Origin: Pseudoalteromonas sp. '520P1 No. 423'
GTDB taxonomy: Bacteria; Pseudomonadota; Gammaproteobacteria; Enterobacterales; Alteromonadaceae
Reading direction: 5' to 3'
NCBI RefSeq assembly: GCF_001269985.1
Contig: NZ_BBZB01000002.1
Location: 62,001-126,000, forward strand
Length of the DNA: 64,000 nt
Positions 26,614-34,495 of this stretch are shown here, in pieces. Within the stretch, counting starts at the first letter, position 1. Each line of letters begins with the position of its first letter. Both the position numbers and the translations under genes were made by a program. The notes beneath the pieces were generated by a model. It searched no databases. It was not told the origin of the DNA and saw nothing but the letters and a program-made list of their open reading frames with translations.

Positions 26614-28803
26614 CTAAAATACGCGACGTTCAACATTCAAACGTGCCGCTTCAACTTGATCTATTTGTTCAATTTTTACTGAGCACTGCTTAAATGCAGG
26701 TTGACGAGAATAAGGGTCTAGTAGACCTAAAGTTAAACGATTGACACAATCGTGAAAATGAAATGGAATAAACACCATATTGCGAGGAACCCTTTGCGTA
26801 AGTTGTACCATGACAACCGCATCCCCTCGCCTGCTAGTCAATCTAACGTAAGACTGGTGGCTAATACCTAGCTCAATAGCTGCATCTGGGTTCATTTCCA
26901 TATATACAGTTGGGCTAAATTTATTACAGTTACCAATTTTCCCTGTTCGAGTACGGGTATGAAAATGTTCAACGACCCTGCCGCTGTTTAACCAAAAAGG
27001 AAACTCATCACAGGGTTGTTCATTATTATTGTAAAAGTTAACGGGAATTAAGTTAGCTTTGCCTGATTGTGTTTGGAATTTTCCATCAGTATATAAACGC
27101 GGATCTCCTTTTAAACTGGTTTGCCCTTCCCGATAAGGCCATTGAATACCTTTCGCTTGTTCAATTTTTTCATAACTCATGCCTGAAATATCTAATGTTC
27201 TATCTTTGCCTTTAGACAGTTGCTTCATTTCATTAAATACATCTTCAGGAGCGTCAGGAAAATTAATAATCTTGCCATTATCAAAACGTTTGGCCAGTTG
27301 GTTAAAAATCCAAAAATCAGGTTTAGCGTTTTTATATGGTGGCATGGCATTGTTTATTAAATTCACACGACGTTCTGTATTGGTATGACAGCCTTGTTTT
27401 TCAGCCCAAACAGCTGCAGGGAAATAAACATGGGAATACTGGTTCGTTTCTACATCTTCATAAACATCCTGAATCACTAAAAAATCTAAATTTTCTAATG
27501 CTTTGCGAATACGGGCTGTATTTGGCATGGAAGTCATTGGATTGGTTGCAACTATCCACATGCCTTTTATTTCACCGGTTTCAATTGCGGGAAAAATATC
27601 AGTTTCAGCTAATCCGCGTTTTTTAGGGAAAAACTCAGGATCGATACCCCAAAACTGTGCAATTTCTTTTCTATCGGCTTCGTTTTCTAGATAACGGTAA
27701 CCAGGTAAGCCAGAACAAGATGACCATTCTCTTGTGCCCATAGCATTACATTGACCCGTAATTGATAAACTTGTCCCTCCTGGCTTGCCTATATTGCCAG
27801 TTATCAGGTTAAGGTTATTAATATTAGCGACACCGTCAGAGCCATGAGTTGATTGATTAATGCCCATAGTCCAAATAGACATAGCAGCTGGTGCTTTGGC
27901 GTAGATTCGTGCCACGTTTCTTATGGTATCTTCATCTATACCACAAATATGTTGTGCTGTTTTTGGTGAGTAGTCTTGTACTAAAGTTTTTATTTCATCA
28001 AAACCTTCAGTATGTGCATTAATATAGTCTTGATCTTGTAACTCTTCATTGATGATCACATACATCATTGAATTGATTAATACACAGTCGGTACCTGGGG
28101 TGATAGGCAGATGAATATCAGCAAATTGCGCCAGCATAGTGACACGAGGGTCTACAACAATCAGAGGGAACTTTCTTTTTTCTAACGCTTCTTTCAAACG
28201 CCAATAAATGATTGGATGTTGCTCCGGTAAATTTGAACCAAACGCCATAAAACAATGGGTATGTTCAAAATCATCATAACATCCTGGCGGGCCATCAGAA
28301 CCAAATGATCTTTTATAACCACTTACCGCTGATGCCATGCATAAAGTCGTATTACCATCATAGTTGTTTGTGCCAATACAGCCACGAGCGAGTTTACCTA
28401 AAGTATAAAACTCTTCTGTTAATAATTGACCGCTTGAGACAATTGCAAAAGCGTCTTTACCATATTTTTTTTGTATTTCTTTTATTTTTTCAGCTGTAGT
28501 ATCTAAAGCATTATCCCAAGAAGTTTTCTCAAAAGACTCAAAATGTTTTTCTCTTATTAAAGGCTCACTACCTCGACCTGGGCTTTCAAATAACTCATGC
28601 TCTAAAATACCTTTAATGCAGAGCTTTCCGCGATTTACATCAGCCCCTGCATGGCCGCGAGTTGTAACAATTTTATTTTCTTCGTTTAGACCAATTTCAA
28701 TTGAACAGCCCGTAGAACAGTAATTACATGTTGTATACTTCCACTGTGCAACTTTTTTACTTGGGATTTTTATTGGTTTTCTTTTTTTTCGCCCAAACAA
28801 CAT
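26614..28803 (-). CDS. nasA: Assimilatory nitrate reductase catalytic subunit
   Basis: A 729-aa molybdenum bis-MGD enzyme reducing nitrate to nitrite. The N-terminal [4Fe-4S] ligands are Cys26, Cys29, Cys33 and Cys62 (CNYCSTGC and GKLCIKG). LCMASAV at about residue 154 supplies the Cys ligand to Mo seen in Nap/Nas enzymes. Other family motifs are GSNLPEQHPI, SIWTMGINQSTHG, NNLNLITGNIGKPGG and, near the end, HFHDCVNRLT. There is no Tat signal, so it is cytoplasmic. It lacks the C-terminal [2Fe-2S] domain of some NasA proteins. First gene of its operon, with a sigma54/NtrC-type control region upstream. Confidence 0.9.
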   Translation of the reverse strand: MLFGRKKRKPIKIPSKKVAQWKYTTCNYCSTGCSIEIGLNEENKIVTTRGHAGADVNRGKLCIKGILEHELFESPGRGSEPLIREKHFESFEKTSWDNALDTTAEKIKEIQKKYGKDAFAIVSSGQLLTEEFYTLGKLARGCIGTNNYDGNTTLCMASAVSGYKRSFGSDGPPGCYDDFEHTHCFMAFGSNLPEQHPIIYWRLKEALEKRKFPLIVVDPRVTMLAQFADIHLPITPGTDCVLINSMMYVIINEELQDQDYINAHTEGFDEIKTLVQDYSPKTAQHICGIDEDTIRNVARIYAKAPAAMSIWTMGINQSTHGSDGVANINNLNLITGNIGKPGGTSLSITGQCNAMGTREWSSCSGLPGYRYLENEADRKEIAQFWGIDPEFFPKKRGLAETDIFPAIETGEIKGMWIVATNPMTSMPNTARIRKALENLDFLVIQDVYEDVETNQYSHVYFPAAVWAEKQGCHTNTERRVNLINNAMPPYKNAKPDFWIFNQLAKRFDNGKIINFPDAPEDVFNEMKQLSKGKDRTLDISGMSYEKIEQAKGIQWPYREGQTSLKGDPRLYTDGKFQTQSGKANLIPVNFYNNNEQPCDEFPFWLNSGRVVEHFHTRTRTGKIGNCNKFSPTVYMEMNPDAAIELGISHQSYVRLTSRRGDAVVMVQLTQRVPRNMVFIPFHFHDCVNRLTLGLLDPYSRQPAFKQCSVKIEQIDQVEAARLNVERRVF

Positions 28804-28845
28804 AATAACTTCCTGAAATTAAATTAAACGCTCAGTAGATATAAC

Positions 28846-28860
28846 GCAGATACTATGCCA
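28846..28860 (-). promoter_or_regulatory. Sigma54 (-24/-12) promoter of nasA
   Basis: On the minus strand TGGCAT-AGTAT-CTGC keeps the invariant GG and GC with correct spacing, with one mismatch (CTGC for TTGC). The predicted transcript start is about 31 nt before the nasA ATG. Confidence 0.65.
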
Positions 28861-28910
28861 AATAAAATATCCTTTAATTTCAATGAGTAATGCTTGATGT
28901 GATGTAATAA

Positions 28911-28948
28911 TGTGCTTTGATGGTGAGGTGTTGGAATATATTGGTGCA
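28911..28948. promoter_or_regulatory. Tandem NtrC-like sites of nasA
   Basis: The distal site 28932-28948 ends in a perfect right half TGGTGCA. The proximal site 28911-28927 ends TGGTGAG. They are 21 bp apart and 50 bp upstream of the -24 box. They are weaker than the sites at nirB and narK but have the same layout. Confidence 0.5.
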
Positions 28949-29054
28949 ATTATAATGCTGAAAAGAGTTATTGTATTATTTGCAATTTATGTCAAAAAAC
29001 AATCGACCTTTTTACCGCATAGTTCTATATTTAGTTAATAAGTAAAATACTTAG

Positions 29055-29900
29055 GTGAAGAATATTAAGTATATATTTTTACTATTTCTTTTATTGTTTA
29101 ATAACACGAGTTTTTCGAAAGAAATTAATTGGCTAGTTTATGATTTTCCTCCTTATTATATTATTGATGATTATGGTCAAGGTATGGGACGAGATGAAGG
29201 TATTATTAAACTGCTAGATAAAATGATGCCAAATTATAAATTTACTTTTATGTATATTCCAGGCTCAAGATTGATACACGAGCTATCAGATCCAAATAAG
29301 AGTTTTTGCACACTTTCTCTTTATAAAACGCCAAAAAGACAAAAACATATCGCTTTTACAGATTCTTCTTCAACAATTGGTTTGCCTGTATCAATTGCTA
29401 TGAGGAAAAGTGATATTGAAGCTTTAAACATTTCTATCGATAAGCCTTTATCGTTAATTAAATTATTAGAGAATAAAAATTTGATGCTGGGCGCAATTCC
29501 TAATCGCTCTTACGGCGTTGAAATAGATTCAATCATTGCAACTACAAGATCTACACAAGTGACATTTCGTCCAGGAAGTAACGTGTTAGAGAGCATCACC
29601 AAAATGCTTGTGATGGACAGAGTTGATATTGTGTTAGGTTATCCTGATGAGCATGAATATATTGCTAAAAAGCTCGGTTTAGTTGGAGATATTATATCTC
29701 TTATGATCACTGAAACACCAAAATTTAGTGAAGGATATATAGGCTGCAATACTAATGAAATAGGCAAAAAAAATATAGCGATACTTGAAGCAACTTTACA
29801 AAAAATGCAGAGACACAATGCTTTTTATAAGATTTTAACCCGTTGGCTACCACGCAATTTTCATCCAACGATTAAGGAAATATTAAATAATAAAAACTAA
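29055..29900 (+). CDS. Periplasmic solute-binding-like protein
   Basis: A 281-aa protein with signal peptide (IFLLFLLLFNNTSFSKEI) and the two-lobe fold of SBP_bac_3 proteins: YDFPPYYIIDDYGQGMGRDE, LYKTPKRQKHIAFTDSS and VDIVLGYPDE. It resembles the stand-alone family TIGR02285 (from memory). No transporter genes are adjacent, so it may act as a sensor or scavenger. The GTG start directly follows ACTTAGG with unusually tight spacing; no better start is in frame. Confidence 0.7.
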   Translation: MKNIKYIFLLFLLLFNNTSFSKEINWLVYDFPPYYIIDDYGQGMGRDEGIIKLLDKMMPNYKFTFMYIPGSRLIHELSDPNKSFCTLSLYKTPKRQKHIAFTDSSSTIGLPVSIAMRKSDIEALNISIDKPLSLIKLLENKNLMLGAIPNRSYGVEIDSIIATTRSTQVTFRPGSNVLESITKMLVMDRVDIVLGYPDEHEYIAKKLGLVGDIISLMITETPKFSEGYIGCNTNEIGKKNIAILEATLQKMQRHNAFYKILTRWLPRNFHPTIKEILNNKN

Positions 29901-30025
29901 GTTTTGTAAATTTAATAACCCTAAATTTGATTTTCAACATAAAAACCATGCTTTTTATCTTATTTCTTTGCACTTATTACCATTTTAATGTTTCATGTCT
30001 GTGGACAATAAAATGGAAGACACAA

Positions 30026-32170
30026 ATGAAAAAAATTCTAACGCCAATTGCCTTAGCAATTGCACTCGCTGGTTGCCAAGCAACAGGTGATAATAATGAA
30101 TCTGTTGCTGCTAAAACAGAAGTTGCAACTCAAGCAAATCCTTTTTTCGAAAAATACGATACACCTTTTGGTATCGCACCATTTGAAAAAATTAAAAATG
30201 AACATTACTTACCTGCATTTGCTAAAGGTATTGCACAAAGCAAAGCGCAAACGTTAGAAATTGCTAACTCTCCATTAAAACCTACATTTGAAAATACCAT
30301 TGAAGCGATGGAAAAAAACGGTGTTTTACTGAATAAAGTAAGCAATGTTTTTTATGGTTTAACGGGTTCTATGTCAAGTGATGAAGTTCGCACGATTGCA
30401 AAAGAACTTTCTCCAAAATTATCAGCATTAAGTGATGATATTTTATTAAATGAAAAATTATTTAAACGTGTAAAATCAGTATACGATAGTAAAGACTCGT
30501 TAGAGTTACGTGTTGATCAAAAAACGTTATTAGAAGTGACTTATAAAAGCTTCGTACGTGGTGGCGCTAATTTAAATGAAAATGAAAAACAGCAATTACG
30601 TGATTTAAACCAAGAGATCAGTAAGCTTTCTTTAAAATTTGGTGAAAATTTATTGGCTGAAACAAACAGCTTTGAAGTTGTCATTGATAAAGAGTCTGAT
30701 TTAGCAGGCTTACCAGCTGATATTATTGCTGCTGCTGCACAAACTGCTATCGAGCGTGGTCATAAAGGTAAATGGGTATTCACAACGCATAGACCAAGTA
30801 AAAACCCATTTTTAACTTACGCTGAAAATCGTGAGCTACGTAAAGCCGTTTATAATGGTTATACACATCGTGGTGATAACAATAATGAATTTGATAATAA
30901 AAAACTAGCATCTAAAATTGCTTCTTTACGTTACCAACGCGCACAAGTCTTAGGTTACAAAACCCATGCTGATTATGTTTTAGAAAATGCGACAGCAAAA
31001 ACACCACAAAATGTATTTAAATTGTTAGATCAAGTTTGGCCTGCAGCACTTGCTAAAGCTAAAATTGAAGCTGCAGATATGCAAAAAATGATTGATGCTG
31101 AAGGTGGCAAGTTTGAATTAGAAGCTTGGGATTGGTGGTATTACGCAGAAAAAATCAGAAAAGATCGTTATGACCTAGATGCTTCTGAAGCAAAACCATA
31201 CTTTTCTTTAGAAAATACATTACAAGGTATTTTTTATACAGCAGAAAAGCTCTGGGGTGTGACATTTGTGGAACGTTTTGATGTACCAAAATATCATGAA
31301 GATGTACGTACTTTTGAAATGTTTGAAAAAGACGGTACAAGTGCGGGTTTATTCCTAACAGATCACTATGTGCGTGAAAGCAAACGCGGCGGTGCTTGGA
31401 TGAGTTCATTCCGCAAGCAACACCGTATGTATGGTGAAGATGTAAAGCCTATTATCTACAATGTATTAAACTACCCTCGCCCAGTAGGCGATACGCCAAC
31501 ATTATTAACTTTTGATCAAGCATCAACATTGTTCCATGAATTTGGTCATGCGATTCAAGGTTTATTATCAAATGGTTATTACCGTTCTCAAACGGGTACT
31601 GCTTTACCGCGTGATTATGTTGAGTATCCATCACAAGTAATGGAAAACTGGATGATGGAACCTGAAGTGTTAGCACAATTTGCTAAACACTATAAAACAG
31701 GTGAAGTAATTCCTATGGCGTTGATTGAAAAGATCCAAGCTGCGGGTCAATTTAATCAAGGTTTTGGTACAACAGAATACTTAGCCGCAGCATTATTAGA
31801 TATGAATTGGCATTCACTTGAAACTGCTGAACTTCAAGATGCAGATGCATTTGAAAAATCATATTTAGATAAAATTGGTTTAATCAAAGAGATTGCACCT
31901 AGATATCGTACAACTTACTTCTCTCATATATTCGCTGGTGGATACTCATCAGGTTATTATGGGTACATTTGGTCAAATATCTATGATGCTGATACTTGGG
32001 AAGTATTTAAAGAAAAAGGTATCTTTGATCAAGCTACAGCTGAAGGTTACCGTAAACATGTACTAGAACCTGGCGGTACAGAAGATCCAGCGCTTATGTA
32101 CAAGCGATTTAGAGGTCAAGATCCAAAAATTGAACCTTTATTAAAACGTCGTGGTTTATTAAATAAATAG
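30026..32170 (+). CDS. dcp: M3-family dipeptidyl carboxypeptidase lipoprotein
   Basis: A zinc metallopeptidase that removes C-terminal dipeptides. It has 715 aa from ATG 30026, with lipobox ALAGC (Cys about 16), so it is probably periplasmic and lipid-anchored, unlike cytoplasmic E. coli Dcp. The catalytic HEFGH is at about residue 503, in TLFHEFGHAIQGLL, with the second zinc ligand region (EYPSQVMENWM) downstream. The start further upstream (29927) would bury the lipobox behind a second hydrophobic stretch and is rejected. Confidence 0.88.
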   Translation: MKKILTPIALAIALAGCQATGDNNESVAAKTEVATQANPFFEKYDTPFGIAPFEKIKNEHYLPAFAKGIAQSKAQTLEIANSPLKPTFENTIEAMEKNGVLLNKVSNVFYGLTGSMSSDEVRTIAKELSPKLSALSDDILLNEKLFKRVKSVYDSKDSLELRVDQKTLLEVTYKSFVRGGANLNENEKQQLRDLNQEISKLSLKFGENLLAETNSFEVVIDKESDLAGLPADIIAAAAQTAIERGHKGKWVFTTHRPSKNPFLTYAENRELRKAVYNGYTHRGDNNNEFDNKKLASKIASLRYQRAQVLGYKTHADYVLENATAKTPQNVFKLLDQVWPAALAKAKIEAADMQKMIDAEGGKFELEAWDWWYYAEKIRKDRYDLDASEAKPYFSLENTLQGIFYTAEKLWGVTFVERFDVPKYHEDVRTFEMFEKDGTSAGLFLTDHYVRESKRGGAWMSSFRKQHRMYGEDVKPIIYNVLNYPRPVGDTPTLLTFDQASTLFHEFGHAIQGLLSNGYYRSQTGTALPRDYVEYPSQVMENWMMEPEVLAQFAKHYKTGEVIPMALIEKIQAAGQFNQGFGTTEYLAAALLDMNWHSLETAELQDADAFEKSYLDKIGLIKEIAPRYRTTYFSHIFAGGYSSGYYGYIWSNIYDADTWEVFKEKGIFDQATAEGYRKHVLEPGGTEDPALMYKRFRGQDPKIEPLLKRRGLLNK

Positions 32171-32192
32171 TATTTAGTAATAAATAATGATT

Positions 32193-32227
32193 AAAGCCCT
32201 CTAATTTTATAAATTAGAGGGCTTTTT
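32193..32227 (+). terminator. Rho-independent terminator
   Basis: AAAGCCCTCTAATTT and AAATTAGAGGGCTTT form a perfect stem with a TATA-containing loop, followed by T-rich sequence after dcp. Confidence 0.9.
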
Positions 32228-32279
32228 ATTTTAACTTATGAGATATAATTAATGTATTAAACACATGTAAGAATATTTT

Positions 32280-32789
32280 ATGACTGAAGAACACTTTTGG
32301 ACATTAGTTCAAGCTCCTGACTTTCACGCAACTCCTGATGAAATCTCTGAAAACTTAAAAAATAAACTAGAACAGCTTTGCGATTCTGAACTTGCTGATT
32401 TTGATAAATACTTTAATCAAAAGATGCGTATTAGTTATACATGGGATTTATGGGCTGCTGCTTTTATTATTTGTGGCTGTAATTCTGAATATGCTTTTTC
32501 AGAATTTCGTTCTTGGTTAATTTCACGTGGTCGTGCCATTTTTGATAAAGCACTTGAAAATCCAGATAATTTAGCTGGTTATGATGTAATTCCTGTAAAA
32601 GATGAACAACCTTACCCTTATCTAGATGAATATGATCTTTTAGCAGGTCAAATATACGAAAACAGAAATGAAGATGAACTTCCTTTTGTACCATCTGGTG
32701 TTGATGAACCTCAAGGGAAACGTTTTAAAAACAAAGCTAAATTTCTAAAATTACAATATCCAGAATTATTTAAATTATATTGGCAATGA
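32280..32789 (+). CDS. DUF4240 domain protein
   Basis: A 169-aa cytoplasmic protein of the DUF4240 family: MTEEHFWTLV at the start, WDLWAAAFIICGCNSEYAF and FRSWLISRGRAIFDKAL are the conserved pieces. The function is unknown; the family is often seen near polymorphic-toxin or regulatory genes but nothing here supports that. It lies between the dcp terminator and moeA. No clear Shine-Dalgarno was seen. Confidence 0.75.
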   Translation: MTEEHFWTLVQAPDFHATPDEISENLKNKLEQLCDSELADFDKYFNQKMRISYTWDLWAAAFIICGCNSEYAFSEFRSWLISRGRAIFDKALENPDNLAGYDVIPVKDEQPYPYLDEYDLLAGQIYENRNEDELPFVPSGVDEPQGKRFKNKAKFLKLQYPELFKLYWQ

Positions 32790-32801
32790 TCTACCAGAAA
32801 T

Positions 32802-32815
32802 ATGATTTTAATCAT
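32802..32815. promoter_or_regulatory. FNR-like imperfect dyad upstream of moeA
   Basis: ATGATTTTAATCAT is a perfect 14-bp palindrome resembling TTGAT-N4-ATCAA but with changed outer bases. It is about 70 bp upstream of moeA. Weak evidence. Confidence 0.3.
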
Positions 32816-32878
32816 AAGAATCAAATAGTATTGTTTGTATAATTCGAAAATAAATTAATATATGAAGGCCTAAAAATT

Positions 32879-34117
32879 ATGTCGTGTGATTGTGATAGCC
32901 AGCAAGGGTATTTACTGCCTTTTGAAGATGCACTTAAACGTTTATTATGTAGTGCTGTACCAAGTCTTGACGCTGAATTGATTTCAATAAATAAAGCATT
33001 TGGGCGTATTCTAGCACAAGATATTACCTCTCCTGTTAATGTGCCACCGCATCACAACTCTGCGATGGATGGTTATGCTTTAAGAAGTGAAGATTTAGAG
33101 AGTAATAATACCCTAAACAAGGTTGGTTACTCTTTTGCTGGACAGCCATTTGAGGGCATAGTTGAACAAGGTCAATGTGTTCGCATTATGACTGGAGCCG
33201 TGATCCCACAAGGTGTTGATTGTGTGATTATGCAAGAAAATACTGAAGTGGCTGAGGACAAAATTACTTTTATTAAACCTGCTGCTAAAGGCGCTAATAT
33301 CCGTAACTTAGGGGAAGATATTCAGAAAGGCGCTTTAGTTTTAAATAAAGGTCATAAATTAGTTGCTGCTGATATTGGTTTACTTGCGTCATTAGGCATT
33401 GAAGCAATTGATGTATTTTCAAAAGTAAAAGTAGCTGTAATGTCGACAGGTGATGAATTAGTCGAACCAGGTGGTCAATTAAAGGCTGGTCAAATTTTTG
33501 AATCTAATAGGTATACCGTTATTTCAATGCTTAAAGAGTTACCGGTTGAAATCATAGATTTAGGCATTATTAGCGATGATCAAATGATTTTAAGAAATAC
33601 ATTTGAACATGCAAATAAAGTTGCCGATGTTGTCGTTTCTTCAGGTGGTGTGTCTGTAGGTGAAGCGGATTATGTCAAAGATATATTAACCGAAATGGGT
33701 GAAATTAACTTTTGGAAAATTGCGATAAAACCTGGAAAACCATTTGCATGTGGAAAGTTACCTGATAGCTATTTTATTGGTTTACCAGGCAATCCGGTTT
33801 CTGCGACTGTCACTTTTGATCAGTTAGCGATCCCATTTATTAAAAAATTATCCGGTGAAAATCAAACTGTTAGGACAAGATTAAATGCAGTTTCGATTGC
33901 TGACTTTAAAAAACGTCCAGGTAGGTTAGAGTTTCAGCGAGGTATCGCAAGTCAAGATGAAGCGGGTTTATGGCAGGTTAACTCTACTGGTAAACAGGGA
34001 TCTGGCATTTTAAGCTCGTTAAGCCGTGCTAATTGTTATGTCATGTTAGTGCAAGATTCATATGGTGTATCTTCAGGTGAAGACGTTACTATTGAGCTTT
34101 TTAATCAAAAATCATAA
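32879..34117 (+). CDS. moeA: Molybdopterin molybdotransferase MoeA
   Basis: Inserts molybdenum into adenylylated molybdopterin. A 412-aa protein with HHNSAMDGYALR (about 60-71), IMTGAVIPQGVDCVIMQE, AVMSTGDELVEPGG, VVVSSGGVSVGEADYVK and GLPGNPVSATVTF in the usual order. It is full length. It lies alone rather than with moeB (6971). It supports NasA and the Mo hydroxylase at 38898-41606. Confidence 0.93.
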   Translation: MSCDCDSQQGYLLPFEDALKRLLCSAVPSLDAELISINKAFGRILAQDITSPVNVPPHHNSAMDGYALRSEDLESNNTLNKVGYSFAGQPFEGIVEQGQCVRIMTGAVIPQGVDCVIMQENTEVAEDKITFIKPAAKGANIRNLGEDIQKGALVLNKGHKLVAADIGLLASLGIEAIDVFSKVKVAVMSTGDELVEPGGQLKAGQIFESNRYTVISMLKELPVEIIDLGIISDDQMILRNTFEHANKVADVVVSSGGVSVGEADYVKDILTEMGEINFWKIAIKPGKPFACGKLPDSYFIGLPGNPVSATVTFDQLAIPFIKKLSGENQTVRTRLNAVSIADFKKRPGRLEFQRGIASQDEAGLWQVNSTGKQGSGILSSLSRANCYVMLVQDSYGVSSGEDVTIELFNQKS

Positions 34118-34495
34118 TTAAGTCACATTAGCTATATCACTTCCGATAATTCACTTGTCATTTAATTATCGGAAATGCTATAAAAGTTCAACCTGAGCTA
34201 CATACGTCAAATCCTAAATACCATGTCAGTTATATTTCTAATTTTTTCTTTAAATTAAGCAATAATGTAGAGTTTAAACTCTATTTAGTGTTTGGCAGCA
34301 TAAAACTAATTAACTGTTTAATCATATATTTACCGCCTTTAGTCCCTAAATGCAGCCCTGTAATAAAATATTACATTTTCTTAATGAACTTTTGTATACA
34401 GTATAAGGTATTCCGTATAGCCTAGAAATAGTTTCACTTAATGAGTGTGTGAAACAAATACAAAATGTTATATCAAAAAATTATACGGGATAATA
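34118..34495. other. Intergenic region upstream of TonB receptor
   Basis: About 380 bp. It contains palindrome 34141-34174 and otherwise AT-rich sequence presumably holding the receptor promoter. No gene is supported. Confidence 0.55.
34141..34174. repeat. Dispersed palindromic repeat, copy A
   Basis: TTCCGATAATT and AATTATCGGAA form a perfect 11-bp stem, with the inner GTCATTTAATTATC motif shared with the copy at 61904-61949 and the TTAATTATCGGAA part shared with 58460-58494. Confidence 0.6.
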
